Below, piece by piece: positions 13,501 to 19,659 of a stretch of DNA of 64,000 nt; position 1 is the stretch's first letter, and each line of letters starts with the position of its first letter. The translations under genes and the position numbers were made by a program. The notes beneath the pieces were generated by a model. The model saw only the letters and a program-made list of their open reading frames with translations, had not been told where the DNA came from and searched no databases. The stretch comes from Caulobacter sp. (GTDB taxonomy: Bacteria; Pseudomonadota; Alphaproteobacteria; Caulobacterales; Caulobacteraceae): contig JARWZW010000013.1 of NCBI GenBank assembly GCA_029866155.1, forward strand, positions 124,001 to 188,000, in the 5' to 3' direction.

Positions 13501-14331
13501 GTTGTTCCGCTGGCGAATGGTCAGGGGGCCGCCGGTCAGGTCGATGGCCCGGCCGATCTCGAGGCTGGTGGCGACCAGGGAATAGGCGTTGATCTGGGCC
13601 GTGGCGCCGAAGATGACGCCATTCTGGTTGAGGATGAGGACCGTGCCGTCGGACTTGATGGCGCCGAGAATCTGGCTGGGCGACAGGCCCTTGCCGGGAT
13701 CACGAAGGCCGGTCAGCGGGTCCAGCTGGCCGACGACCCGGTTCAGGGCGACCCAGCCAGTCTGGGCGACGCCGTCCTGCTTCTGGTTGAACACCAGGGT
13801 GGTGTCACGGCCGATATTGAAGGTTTCCCAGGACAGGATGGCCTGTGACTTGGTCTGATCGATGGTGACCTGGACCCCGCCGGAAACGGTGGTCTGGACC
13901 GGGGCGCTGGCGCCGTCCCAGGTGTTGAGGCCGGTGGGGTCGTCCACCGCCAGCCTGGGATTGTCGACCGGATCGAGGCCGCCCAGCACCAGGCCGTTGG
14001 GAACGGCGAGGCCGGCTCGGGCATAGGCTGTTTCACGGGCGGCCTTCTGGGCCTGGGTCGCCAGATCGAGGGCGGCCTGGGAGCGGGTCTGGTTGACCAG
14101 GGCCCGGGCGCTGGCTGAGCCCATGCTGTTGGCGCCCTGGGGCCGGGGCGTCGGGCGGGGGGTGGCGATGGCGGCGGTGTTGCCGAGGCCTGCCGCAGCC
14201 CTGAGGCCCGAAGCCGTCTGGGCCTGGGCCGCGCCCGCGCCGGCCGCCGCGAGGACCATGACCATGCTTGCGCCATGCAGCAGACGACGACGCAGATGCG
14301 AGGGGCCGACGATGGAGGCTTGGGGCGTCAT
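1561..14331 (-). CDS. Giant filamentous-haemagglutinin-like exoprotein (TpsA), 4,256 aa
   Basis: Very large secreted beta-helix protein of two-partner secretion. After a long positively charged leader (residues 1-37, ending AGAAQAQ) it shows the conserved TPS secretion domain at about residues 126-266, with VTIDQTKSQAILSWETFNIG, then the NQNG motif at 235-238 followed by VIFGATAQINAYSLVATSL. The body is Gly/Asn/Thr-rich with recurring AGRDI, GGDV and LTASG-like strands expected of a right-handed beta-helix. The C-terminal part, ending near RGTVDAGDAGVRVTGSLFVAA, resembles DUF3739 of the FHA family. The last 16 residues hold two Cys (4241 and 4252) flanking an acidic DSDGDGDD loop. Met at 14331 was preferred over the in-frame Met at 14403 because it starts the leader proper and has AAGAGA upstream. 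It is the last gene of the operon headed by tpsB at 21312. Cargo role (adhesin, biofilm, other) is not determinable. Confidence 0.93.
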   Translation of the reverse strand: MTPQASIVGPSHLRRRLLHGASMVMVLAAAGAGAAQAQTASGLRAAAGLGNTAAIATPRPTPRPQGANSMGSASARALVNQTRSQAALDLATQAQKAARETAYARAGLAVPNGLVLGGLDPVDNPRLAVDDPTGLNTWDGASAPVQTTVSGGVQVTIDQTKSQAILSWETFNIGRDTTLVFNQKQDGVAQTGWVALNRVVGQLDPLTGLRDPGKGLSPSQILGAIKSDGTVLILNQNGVIFGATAQINAYSLVATSLEIGRAIDLTGGPLTIRQRNNEFLNFGLLGYADQASADTRASAYTFSAQAVDFANYDPTREGDIVVEAGAEINSGDGGFVFLAGPRVINSGHLTATEGQVSLQAGRQITLERSEGRADSLDPDVRGFIARSENRRDAVGSYVYNTATGLIESERGYLSLGATVDGAVVQDGVLNATTSVARNGFIALNAGDIKLGAGSTLSVTPDDSKETIPQDPVSVAAFKPSRIDIGDASSRIEIGANALIYAPSGEIAIGADAGASTVPGSQAPGTSRIFVDSGAVIDAAGLKDVLIPASRNSILIRPVKRNELRDSPNYKDGFLNGAFVYVDPRLSGVRDDGVAWVGSPLIEAESYYQQVGIKVTELMTTGGNVTLGVASFSAGGSLLSAPDVIIKPGASIDISGGWVKYEAGFVQTSKLVNAQGQVVDIAYADPNDTYIGVYNGYTLAQSRWGVADTFANPLLTGAVYAGAYTEGRDAGSLTIKSSLLALDGTIFADSFAGSLQTYQGQRGTGTSNVYGDLRGLQGATSQLPNGGFLFLQGLARDINGNLSGGVDVAILDEGDIESLPADLVYGQSVAFDADGNLVTTPRDPTSMLSSGRLGTIQLSAQALSTMGLGQITIATSGGLTVAANADVSLQPGAIFDALTGRSITVDGRIYAASGRISLETTNAGFGSVVTPTVAQLGSFDIAINGTLSTRGQWVNDNGAAPEDLQTRAFIDGGSISLTSAPRISLLAETTSVADTLSGAAPKVNTDISGSILLNEGSLIDVSGGGYVFADGSFDLSATGGDLSLINDTTYFQLTEAADRPAGSVPGFRVTTILNGGGNAVIAVNPDRINARVTLDGEILAHGFNGGGKFTLHTPEFGFGDAAASTGTNLPLEFFSRTGFASYDIVSYKTALIENTFTNRLGGYHALLAVQTVTIGDGQTLNLSQSMFSPLLSLQQTNALTGLANGGDLYSVLSPGQAADAWDRRAIDLNLGGSIELHVQQGGSLLNEAGGTLTVSRLLNEGLIRMHGGTIRQVSILPTIFTGSSVLGVSGLSDLFTIRTGNRIVETDRNAAGVGTLTNGQLAASIPVYLTGRLGAEEGVRLATGSITDLSGVSIINPRAGAAGRDVFTPIRDGIVVSGGSLLSASAAQLSGQLFNSTLSAGVYAGQNPLAARAGLTVTAEGGALLDLSGASDSFVRLDSLQTTPVGDSPGYVETAVWSNGGTLYLGSGGTLGGADIRAQGGSEEALGGTLVVLDPTLYQTDPLDPVFGAISASMIETAGFSTLQALGSITSVGDVDLHLDRAFFLTSRPFGGLNGQDLNDPATRNSFAPVIRSGGEMAIWAPYVRFDSGIQTVSTPLSGTPGTFGAAFHADVIDVSGAVLFDRSIGEVLLDASGDVRFSGVQPYQLTYGVGDPTVANSLVGQLAVNGNLTIRAAQLYPTTGSTFSVTSAAANGLITIERSTTVTPATPYSAGGNLLIQAANIVQGGVIRVPLGSLTLGSNTARTSVTNGVTSTFAPVTQSVVLTDGSLTSVSAEGLTIPYGVTTDGIEWFFSPTGASALTAPPTAILTFGGADVSLQDGATVDVRGGGDLVAYEFVSGTGGSRDVLSQFNNDPFSSNDGYQYPDQRQVYAIVPGLSNSPVAAVDPIYSANYGDLYGTSGAGRRVYLTNIPGLAAGWYTLLPAQYGVLPGAFRVVEQTNLAAASPNYSGRVGDGSYYTTGYYGYSGSSARESEVRTFQVSSQDIVRKYSNIQLSYANTIFAALAAKNGAVAPRLPIDAGRLVLNPSETLTIDATLLTAAGPKGRGAEADVSGRSFEIVSAVGDGSGAAGVIELTAASLNNLNATSLLIGGVRTNNADGTTNLNLTAQSIVVSNDAANPLSGSEIVLAVDGAGAGITVEDGAAIIATGELEDDREGAYIINGATGSMTGAGAILRVANGPERLVRRINIDPGLAAGFLNLGAATVTGDSVLLNASGDLRVSGLADIDAGALALGAGKVSFTNDGAGLSGLVVTSTLQTLFAKADSLTIQTPSAIDFAAGDYLFGNLTLDAPGLGLIGGAGAVNLTVGDLALTNSGAASAACDALGAVACGDGTLSIAANSIVFGNGAVGTYGFGQSVTLAAAKGLFFEGKGSFVVGDADLTIRTPFLGDRARTLAPGEAAVLPSLSFTTTGAIRVDGTGYSQLTTVAGTPGATLALSGASLSIVQARVRATAGVLKINTTGDISLGAGATLETPGYSRTFGDSADPYVVSAPGGLLQLTTSTGRIILASGSLVSVGGGAGRAGTLSLSAVKGDVVFDGMINADSPLGGGSFSLKTGGGFDLANLETGFARDFNGTITVATGSGDLTLAAGQTLKAEAVHLAANGGQVQIAGTIDVSGVSGGDVGLYGADGVTLASTAVIDAHAEGYDDQDTRRASGGDVEIGVSGDGAITIASGARIDVHAERTGDRLVPTTRNGVTYASYVQGDQGGTVRFRAPLIEQAGADTVNVSYAGQITGAREIVLEAYKTFDLATIAANTDYTGVTINADGQAVLNVAAREAGKLNWLADRGDGTLVSFVQDFDVSGANAGLGELAMSDVFHARAGMDLTYGGDIVLNSNWNLGAGSVDVAGAVAAGLMAELPSIPGKFYVLPGKEAEVFARFTTMTYRTGGAVDGESGVLTLRAGGDLDINGSITDGFFNFRDQTDPDYLNLALGGGNPVYNPFLGPGCAGGLCSAVRDWSSTGGIVPTTGYIIVNFPSASGLGGILVNPAPYSAEANSAAALGNLAGGAGDPIGSAELFPLLQKADGSWTPVSSWSYRLVGGSDLTAADPMAVDPAGLANVTIQGRKSYSFVGVRGLSSLSNDLKFRVGAQYVDAADFYAAFVTANPSLADASYTFINFAGAPLEVRTLLQAKARAFFEANGGGNYDLIGLSTAPTGVTTTLSLASAFLNEVSADFASLSPFYRAPRSTTVVRPTTISTSTLVRTGTGDILIAASANIDLRNGAAPVYRALDGSFTTAALGTQAGGVAVYTAGHRVDLTPRAVLDILTGTHKTFNPAGYAISRNAFASPLADGYRYGAGGTPDTPGVGFLSVMISNPVYAEGGGDISLTAGQDVLGRRDLWLAGVMQRYQSNGLITTYDWMGRYDQPWRTGLVGEVTNIRVNSQLFGEGVGTLGGGDIEIRAGRDVSDLTIAADTSVTTIATGPETLALATFGGGDVTVEAGRNILGGRLDVASGSAELEARGQIGSTGDLRFYDGFVFTTAANGLRVRLTDATVDITAQDVITLQGIAALGASQAATEVQNDLMARGFYANFAGVSLTANGQVTVLNNGADVVTAAGRANGFTHTAVYPGSLEAVSLTGDLTLTTASQTNNVAANLLLYPSSVGTLTLVAGADIAGAVIAMDDGDEGLLPGAFSSFTANAVDGVLTGRTFLFPGVLPDTSEVYRATLHDTEITHLGDEIPNRIYAGGDINRLILSVPKQTRIGAGQDIVNMMFFGQNVADTDITRIVAGRDITATTRLIQPFIGLPNSFGAPLATLEGGTFVIGGSGSFFLEAGRDLGPFLNSATVSGFTNGVPSPTEAVSRTYGGGVLSVGNEWNPGLSDEGADLFVQFGVAKGANYLGFRNDYLDPANLANLDGDLFEQVTNELGVKVPDRTRPIYGPVLIAWMKANAADALAAAYGTAAVDFQKAYDVFKTLPELRQRVFILKSVFFNELTQTSVPTGPSFQQYSRGYRAVNTLFPAAYGYTANDLTGGGSGASSLVKTGDLDLRLSTIQTSRGGDIFLLGPGGRVLAGSTVRTTEQAARRGYDGGRLYAGNIRVSPLATTITSIPTGYEGVLTLRGGSIYSFTDGDFLLNQSRLFTQAGGDVAMWSSNGDLNAGQGPKTSANFPPVVVKIDANLSAELDTAGAVTGAGISAFQPDPDAEAPSVFLIAPRGTVDAGDAGVRVTGSLFVAAQTVANADNFSVGGTSFGIPTGVSVDVGAQTGASAASAAAQDAAQAASGAGARGEQPSVITVNVLGAVEEDDCPDSDGDGDDSCPVQR

Positions 14332-14405
14332 CGGGGTCTCTTCTGCAGTCTGGGTCGTGTCATGGCGCGGCGTCGACCGGATCGGGGGCATGATCGGAGG
14401 CATGA

Positions 14406-14927
14406 TCAGGATCCGGCAGCAGGCGTTGTCGCAGTTTCAGGGGCAGATTCAGTCGGGGCGGCGGCCCTGGCGTCGCAGCGCAGGCCATAGGCCCGGTCGC
14501 CAAAGGTCTGGACGATGTTTTCCAGCTGGACACGCTTGAGACCGAGGAAGGGTTCCATCTTGCCGATGACGTCCAGCATCTTGACGGAGCCGTAGGCGTC
14601 GAGAACCTCGGCGGTCAGGGCCTGGAGCTGGTCGTTCTTCTCGCGGCAGACCGAAAGGGTCGCGGTCGCCTGTTCGGCCTGGGTCTTCCAGCGATCCCGG
14701 TCTGCGGTCAGGTCGCGGGTCCTTGCCGCTTCCTGTTCGTAGGCAGAGCGGTAGCGTTCCAGGTCAAGCTGCATCTGCTGGGCCGGGGTCAGGGGCGGCG
14801 GCGCGGGCAGCGGGGCGACTGTTGTCGCCGTGTTCTGGGCCGCAGTCGTCTGGGTCGTAGTCGTCTGGGCCAGGGCTGACCCGGCCATCAGGGCCGAGAC
14901 ACCCAGGGCGATGAGGGCGCGTTTCAT
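14406..14927 (-). CDS. Periplasmic coiled-coil protein of the TPS operon, function unknown
   Basis: A 173-residue protein with a clear signal peptide (MKRALIALGVSALMAGSALA), a Thr/Gln-rich linker, a Pro-rich stretch, then a predicted coiled coil at about 50-110 (heptad-like ERYRSAYEQEAARTRDL onward). A compact C-terminal segment follows (DVIGKMEPFLGLKRVQLENI) with two Cys in the mature protein. I do not recognise the family. It lies 2 nt after the porin gene and only 74 nt before the tpsA start, so it is surely co-transcribed. A chaperone- or scaffold-like role for TpsA or the porin in the periplasm is a guess from position only. Confidence 0.8.
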   Translation of the reverse strand: MKRALIALGVSALMAGSALAQTTTTQTTAAQNTATTVAPLPAPPPLTPAQQMQLDLERYRSAYEQEAARTRDLTADRDRWKTQAEQATATLSVCREKNDQLQALTAEVLDAYGSVKMLDVIGKMEPFLGLKRVQLENIVQTFGDRAYGLRCDARAAAPTESAPETATTPAAGS

Positions 14928-14929
14928 GG

Positions 14930-16705
14930 TCAGAAGCCGATCAGGATGTCGAACTGGGTGACGTCGATCTGCAGCGGCGGCCCGGACACTTCGTTGGCGC
15001 TGAGCCAGCGCAGCGAGACCAGGGTGTTGTCATAGAGGGCGTAGGAGCCGGACAGGAAGTAACCCTGGGCGTTGGTGCCGCCGAGATGGAACTCGTTGTC
15101 CGTATAGGCGTCGAGGACGGCGTCGGTTTCCAGATAACGATAGCCGGCCGCCACATTCCACTGCCCACGCTGGCGAGGATCGCCATGGCCAAAGGCGCCG
15201 CGCACCATCCAGCCCGTGTCGCCCGCGTCCAGCCGGGCCTTGGTGTCCGGTGCGGTTGCGGCGCAGGGATTGACGTTGCCGGCCGCGCTGGGGGTCAGGT
15301 TGTTGACCGGCAGGCCGAAGGGCGCATAGCGGCAGAGATCGCTCTGGTCATAGGCGAGGTTCTTTACATACTGGGCCTCGCCGGAAACCTTCAGGCCGTC
15401 GCCGACCATCCAGTCTACACCGGCGATCAGGTCCAGCACCTGATAGTCAAAGCCCAGGCCGACATATTGCGGCTGGGCGTAGTTCAGCGGGTTGGCCGGA
15501 TCCGGAACAATGTCCCGCAGGAGGAACAGGGTGTTACCCTTCTGCATATAGGCGGGGCGAGAGGTGTCGGACGAGCAATCGGTGTTGCCATTGACCAGGG
15601 CGCAGGGCTGCGACAGGGCGCCCTGGACGTTCTGGAAATCATAATAGGCCAGATCGGCGTGGATCTTGAGCCGCTCGGTCTTCCAGGCTGCGCCCATCTG
15701 GGCGCCCAGCAGCCACTTGGTGTTGCTGTCCGCCTTGAAGGTGCTGTTCTGCGGGAAATCGCCATTACTGTATTCCAGCGGGAAGCCGCCAAGGGTCAGC
15801 CGCAGGTCCAGGCCCGTGGCGTCTTCGCCGCCATTGGTCGCCAGTTTCAGGGCTGCGCCGTCGAAGTTCAGGTCCCGGTCATAGACCAGATCGGTGCTGA
15901 CAAAGGGATTGGGCATGCGGCCGGCAATCGCCGTGGCCCAGGAAGTGGGGCTGATGGCGAGATAGGCCTGGTCCAGCCAGAGATCCTTTTTGGCGAAGCC
16001 GTTGCCGAAGGCTTCACTGGTCGCCGTGGGCTCGTCATTGGCGCCCGTTGCAATACGGATGCCGACCGTAACCTGGTCGGTAACCTTGGCCTTGAGCCCA
16101 AGGCGGGCCCGGATCGCCATGTTGTCCATCCGGTCTTCCCGGGTGTTCAGGAAGGGAAGGCCATTGGGGTTGGTGACCGGATTGATGTCGGTCGGGCCGT
16201 TGGCGTTGAACCGGGCGAAATCCAGGAACTCGCTGGTGTTGCTGTCTGCATAGGTCTCGGCCTGGGCGCGAACGCGAACATCGCCGCTCCATTCCAGGCG
16301 GTTGATCCATTCGGGCAGGGCCTCCGGCAGGGCCCAGCGCTGGTCCTTGACCTCGGCCAGAACCTCGTTGCGGATTTCCTCGCGCAGCTGGGCCTTGACC
16401 ACTTCCGGCACGTAGGTGACGCGCTGAGACCCTGGGGCCGCCGGCGGCAGGGGCGTCGGCGGGGCCGTTGCGATCGGCGTGGCTGTGCGGGCCTGGACCG
16501 CTTCGCTTTCGGCCTGTTTCATCAGGGCGTCAGCGTTTTCCTGGGTGATCGTTCCCTGGGCCACCAGCAGGCGGATCAGGTTGAACATGACGCTTTCCGA
16601 GGGCTCGGACTTGGCGAAGGCAGGGGCGGCGAAGCCGGCCGCGATCGCCAGGGCGCAGAGGCCCGTAGCGATCCGGCGGCGGGAGGAGGCGGTGGTCTGG
16701 GTCAT
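14930..16705 (-). CDS. Putative outer-membrane porin (Porin_5-like)
   Basis: A 591-residue protein with signal peptide (cleavage near APAFA-KS), a helical N-terminal segment (residues about 35-60, LLVAQGTITQENADALMKQ, resembling the periplasmic helix of putative porins), a Pro/Ala-rich linker, then a long beta-barrel region opening LEWSGDVRVRAQAE and ending in a C-terminal Phe (QFDILIGF), the outer-membrane insertion signal. Alternating aromatic/glycine strands fit the Porin_5 family. Met at 16705 (MTQTTASS) is preferred over 16738 because it starts the signal peptide. Sits between tonB and the coiled-coil gene in the TPS operon. Substrate unknown. Confidence 0.88.
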   Translation of the reverse strand: MTQTTASSRRRIATGLCALAIAAGFAAPAFAKSEPSESVMFNLIRLLVAQGTITQENADALMKQAESEAVQARTATPIATAPPTPLPPAAPGSQRVTYVPEVVKAQLREEIRNEVLAEVKDQRWALPEALPEWINRLEWSGDVRVRAQAETYADSNTSEFLDFARFNANGPTDINPVTNPNGLPFLNTREDRMDNMAIRARLGLKAKVTDQVTVGIRIATGANDEPTATSEAFGNGFAKKDLWLDQAYLAISPTSWATAIAGRMPNPFVSTDLVYDRDLNFDGAALKLATNGGEDATGLDLRLTLGGFPLEYSNGDFPQNSTFKADSNTKWLLGAQMGAAWKTERLKIHADLAYYDFQNVQGALSQPCALVNGNTDCSSDTSRPAYMQKGNTLFLLRDIVPDPANPLNYAQPQYVGLGFDYQVLDLIAGVDWMVGDGLKVSGEAQYVKNLAYDQSDLCRYAPFGLPVNNLTPSAAGNVNPCAATAPDTKARLDAGDTGWMVRGAFGHGDPRQRGQWNVAAGYRYLETDAVLDAYTDNEFHLGGTNAQGYFLSGSYALYDNTLVSLRWLSANEVSGPPLQIDVTQFDILIGF

Positions 16706-16753
16706 CTCAACTCTCCAACGCGGCATAGGCCGCGCCAAGGCTTGCGGTGCGCA

Positions 16754-17425
16754 TCATGACTTGCGTCCGCGAATGGTGGTTCTCTGGGGAAACTGGGTGC
16801 CGGGGGGCGGCGGCTCGTCGAGCCGCATGCCCTGAAGCGCGGCCAGGACCTGTTGGTCGGTCTTGGCGTTGCCGCTGGACTTGCTGAGCGAAGCCCTGGT
16901 GACCCGGCCGTTCCGGTCCAGAGTGATCAGGACTTCCATATTGAAGACCAGCCGGTTGACCCGGCTGTCGGCCTGCAGCGCCTGCTGCAGGGCGCCGCTC
17001 ATATAGCGTCGGTAGGCCGCATCGCCGAAGCTGCCGCCCGCCGTGGCGCCGAGCCCCTGGGGTGATCCCAGGACCATGCCGCCGCCGCCGGATCCCGCCT
17101 GGATTCCGAAGCTGTCCGTTCCGGCTTGGGCCGGTCCCGCGATGGTCAGCTGCTTGGGCGCGTCCTGAGGCGTGTCCTGGGGCTTGGGTTCCTCGATGGA
17201 CTTGTCCGGCTCCGGCGGCCTGGGTTCGGGCGGCTTGGGCGGTGGCGGAGGGGGCGGCGGCGGCGTCAGGGTGACGGTCTGAATCGGCGGGGCGGCGCGC
17301 CGGGTGCCGGTCGTCTGTCCGTTGATCAGCCACCAGACGCCAAGGGCGATCAGCAGGATGACGCCGACGATCATCGCCGGTGCGATCAGCCTCCTGGGCC
17401 CCTTGTTGTCGTACTCGTCCTCCAT
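16754..17425 (-). CDS. TonB-family energy transducer
   Basis: A 223-residue inner-membrane-anchored protein: short cytoplasmic N-terminus, one transmembrane helix at about 13-35 (LIAPAMIVGVILLIALGVWW), a classic Pro-rich periplasmic spacer with a run of nine prolines followed by KPPEPRPPEPDK, a Gly-rich linker, and a C-terminal TonB/TolA-like domain (MEVLITLDRNGRVTRASLSK). TonB proteins couple ExbB-ExbD proton flow to outer-membrane proteins. Here exbB- and exbD-like genes lie directly upstream and a porin directly downstream, while no TonB-dependent receptor is present in the window. The natural inference is that it energises a product of this operon. Confidence 0.9.
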   Translation of the reverse strand: MEDEYDNKGPRRLIAPAMIVGVILLIALGVWWLINGQTTGTRRAAPPIQTVTLTPPPPPPPPPKPPEPRPPEPDKSIEEPKPQDTPQDAPKQLTIAGPAQAGTDSFGIQAGSGGGGMVLGSPQGLGATAGGSFGDAAYRRYMSGALQQALQADSRVNRLVFNMEVLITLDRNGRVTRASLSKSSGNAKTDQQVLAALQGMRLDEPPPPGTQFPQRTTIRGRKS

Positions 17426-17450
17426 GACTCGACATTCTCCGGCCCGGCGC

Positions 17451-17858
17451 TCAGCCCTGTTGGGGTTTGCCGGTCACCAGACCGACTTGGTTGAGATCCA
17501 GGCGGCGAAGCAGGTCGAGGACCTCCATCACCCGCTGGTACTGGACCGTGGCGTCGCCCTTGACGACCACGGGGAACTCGGGATTCAGCGACTTTTCGGT
17601 CCGCAGGCGGTCTTCAAGTTCGCTGAGGGTCACCGGATAGGCGTCCAGGAAGATGTCCCCGGTTTCGCTGACGGTGATGGCCTTGGTCTTGGGCTTGGCG
17701 AGGCTTGCGGCCGAGCTGGCCTTGGGCAGGTTGACCTTGATCCCCTGCACCGAAGCCGTGGTCATGATGATGAAGATGACCAGCAGCACATAGGCCAAGT
17801 CCAGCATCGGGGTGATGTTGATATCGTCGTAGGGGGCGTCTTCTTCCTGGGCCTTCAC
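17451..17858 (-). CDS. ExbD/TolR biopolymer transport protein
   Basis: A 135-residue ExbD-family protein. The N-terminal transmembrane helix has the signature DINITPMLDLAYVLLVIFI, with the conserved membrane Asp at residue 20 that carries protons. The periplasmic domain follows with the usual VSETGDIFLDAYPVTLSEL and PVVVKGDATVQYQRVMEVLD pattern. It forms the stator-type complex with ExbB, encoded 9 nt upstream, and works with the TonB encoded 25 nt downstream. Confidence 0.95.
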   Translation of the reverse strand: MKAQEEDAPYDDINITPMLDLAYVLLVIFIIMTTASVQGIKVNLPKASSAASLAKPKTKAITVSETGDIFLDAYPVTLSELEDRLRTEKSLNPEFPVVVKGDATVQYQRVMEVLDLLRRLDLNQVGLVTGKPQQG

Positions 17859-17867
17859 GGCGGGCTC

Positions 17868-19625
17868 CTAGTGGCCGGCGCGGCTGGAACCGCGCTCGGA
17901 ATAGAGTTCGGAGACCCGCGTGATGAACTCGTCGACGAACACGTTCATGTTCGCGGAGATGTTGCGGTTGCGGATGAGGATGTAGTTATAGCCGAACAGG
18001 GCCGGGATGGCGACGCCGAGACCGGCCACGGTCGCCATCAGGGCGGCCGAGATGCCGGGGGCGATGGCGTTGATGTTCACGTCGCCGGCGGCAGCAATGG
18101 CGGCGAAGGTGATCATGACCCCGACCACGGTGCCCAGCAGGCCGAGGAACGGTCCGCCGGAGATGGCGATGGTCAGCCAGACCAGGTTGCCGGAGAGCTT
18201 CTGGCTTTCGCGGATCAGGGTGGCGTCCATCAGGGCGCGGATGACGTTGACGCCTTCGGCATAGAGCACCACCGAGCCGTTATGGCTGCGCCGACGAATT
18301 TCTTCGGCGCCTTCCCGGTAGATCCGGGCGATGGCCGAGTTCTGCCGCAGTTTGCCTTCGACTTCGCCGATCTTCAGGGGGTCGCCGCCGGCTTCGCGGT
18401 ACATCCGCAGGAAGGCGTTGTTCCCGGTGTCGACGGTGTTGGCGTAGAGAATCTTGGTGACGATCACCAGCATCGAGATCACGAACATGACCCCCAGGAT
18501 GGCGATGACCACCCAGGCGTCGACGGTCAGGTTGGAGAAGATGATGGCGAAATAGCCGTGATCTCCGCTGGCCTGTTTTTCGTCCGCGCCGGCCACGACC
18601 AGCTTGGAGGCCGGACCCTGGGCGGCGTAGTCGGCGAGGGCCTTGGCGGGCGAACGCGTCACCTTGGAAATCCGGATCTCGTCCATTTCGCCGACAAAGC
18701 CGGGAAGCGTGCCGCCAGTCAGGTCGCCGCCAAAGGCGATGGGGCCGTTCATGGCCGGCAGGCGGCCCGAGGTCGTTCCGACGCTGGCGCCGTTTACATA
18801 GAGGGTGATCGCTCCGGTCTCGCCATCGGCCGACAGGGAGACCAGGGTCCATTGCGAGCCCTGGACGGCCTGGTCGCCGGCAGCGCGCTTGCCGCCGATG
18901 GAGACATAGGGAAGCCCGGCGTCCAGCCCGACAACAATCTGGTCGCGGGCGAAGAGGACGCCGGTGGCGTTGGCGGCGGCAGGCTTGATCCAGGCGCTGA
19001 ACGTAAGGGAGCCGCCGGCCTCCATGGCCAGGGAGGGCGAGGGACCAACCGTCAGGGCGGCGCCCTGGAAGCGACCGGCTGCGCCGATCACGCCATTGGG
19101 CGAAATTCCGGCGGCGGGGGCCAGGGCGTTGTTGGCATAGGCGGTCTTGTCCTTGACGGCCGAGTCGGCTGCGTCATCGAAATGGAAGACCAGGGTATAG
19201 TCAGGGTCGAAGGTGGCGGCGGCGTCGCCAGCCTTGGGGGCGTCCTTGTTGCCGTAATAGAGCCAGAGCTTCTTGGTCGAATTGGCCGGGAAGTCCGCGA
19301 CGTCAACCCAGATGTTGGCGACGCCCAGCTTGGGGTCGAAGGACTCGACATAATAGGCCAGCGGCTTGTTGTCGTCCGTGGCGAACCGCAGATCGCTGCC
19401 GTCCGGCTTGGCGTCGGCAAACTGGAAGTTGCCGCTGTGCAGGCGCACCAGAACGGCCGTGCGGCCGGGCGGGGTGATGATCCCTGCGCCCTTGGGCGAG
19501 GCGTCCAGGACGAATTCCTTGCGATAGGGCCAGGCCTTTTCCCACCAGCTCGATTCGGCCGCAAAGGCCGGAACGGCGGTGAGGCCAAGGCCAAGGGCGA
19601 TCAGGCCCAGAAGCCAGTTTCGCAT
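17868..19625 (-). CDS. DUF2341/LamG-like domain fused to ExbB (MotA/TolQ/ExbB) proton channel
   Basis: A 585-residue fusion. Residues 1-23 are a signal peptide. Residues about 25-130 (SSWWEKAWPYRKEFVLDAS, then WVDVADFPANSTKKLWLYYG) match DUF2341. Residues about 170-325 look like a LamG/concanavalin-type jelly roll (GSLTFSAWIKPA, ITLYVNGASVG, GEMDEIRISK). A transmembrane helix (AWVVIAILGVMFVISMLVI) leads into a complete ExbB core with GGPFLGLLGTVVGVMITF and APGISAALMATVAGLGVAIP. The ATG at 19625 has AAGGAAG six bases upstream and was chosen over a GTG at 19658. The long periplasmic module is unlike standard ExbB/TolQ, which have none; carbohydrate or protein binding is possible but unproven. 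Confidence 0.9.
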   Translation of the reverse strand: MRNWLLGLIALGLGLTAVPAFAAESSWWEKAWPYRKEFVLDASPKGAGIITPPGRTAVLVRLHSGNFQFADAKPDGSDLRFATDDNKPLAYYVESFDPKLGVANIWVDVADFPANSTKKLWLYYGNKDAPKAGDAAATFDPDYTLVFHFDDAADSAVKDKTAYANNALAPAAGISPNGVIGAAGRFQGAALTVGPSPSLAMEAGGSLTFSAWIKPAAANATGVLFARDQIVVGLDAGLPYVSIGGKRAAGDQAVQGSQWTLVSLSADGETGAITLYVNGASVGTTSGRLPAMNGPIAFGGDLTGGTLPGFVGEMDEIRISKVTRSPAKALADYAAQGPASKLVVAGADEKQASGDHGYFAIIFSNLTVDAWVVIAILGVMFVISMLVIVTKILYANTVDTGNNAFLRMYREAGGDPLKIGEVEGKLRQNSAIARIYREGAEEIRRRSHNGSVVLYAEGVNVIRALMDATLIRESQKLSGNLVWLTIAISGGPFLGLLGTVVGVMITFAAIAAAGDVNINAIAPGISAALMATVAGLGVAIPALFGYNYILIRNRNISANMNVFVDEFITRVSELYSERGSSRAGH

Positions 19626-19659
19626 CGGAGACTTCCTTTGATTGCTCGCCTGGATCACG

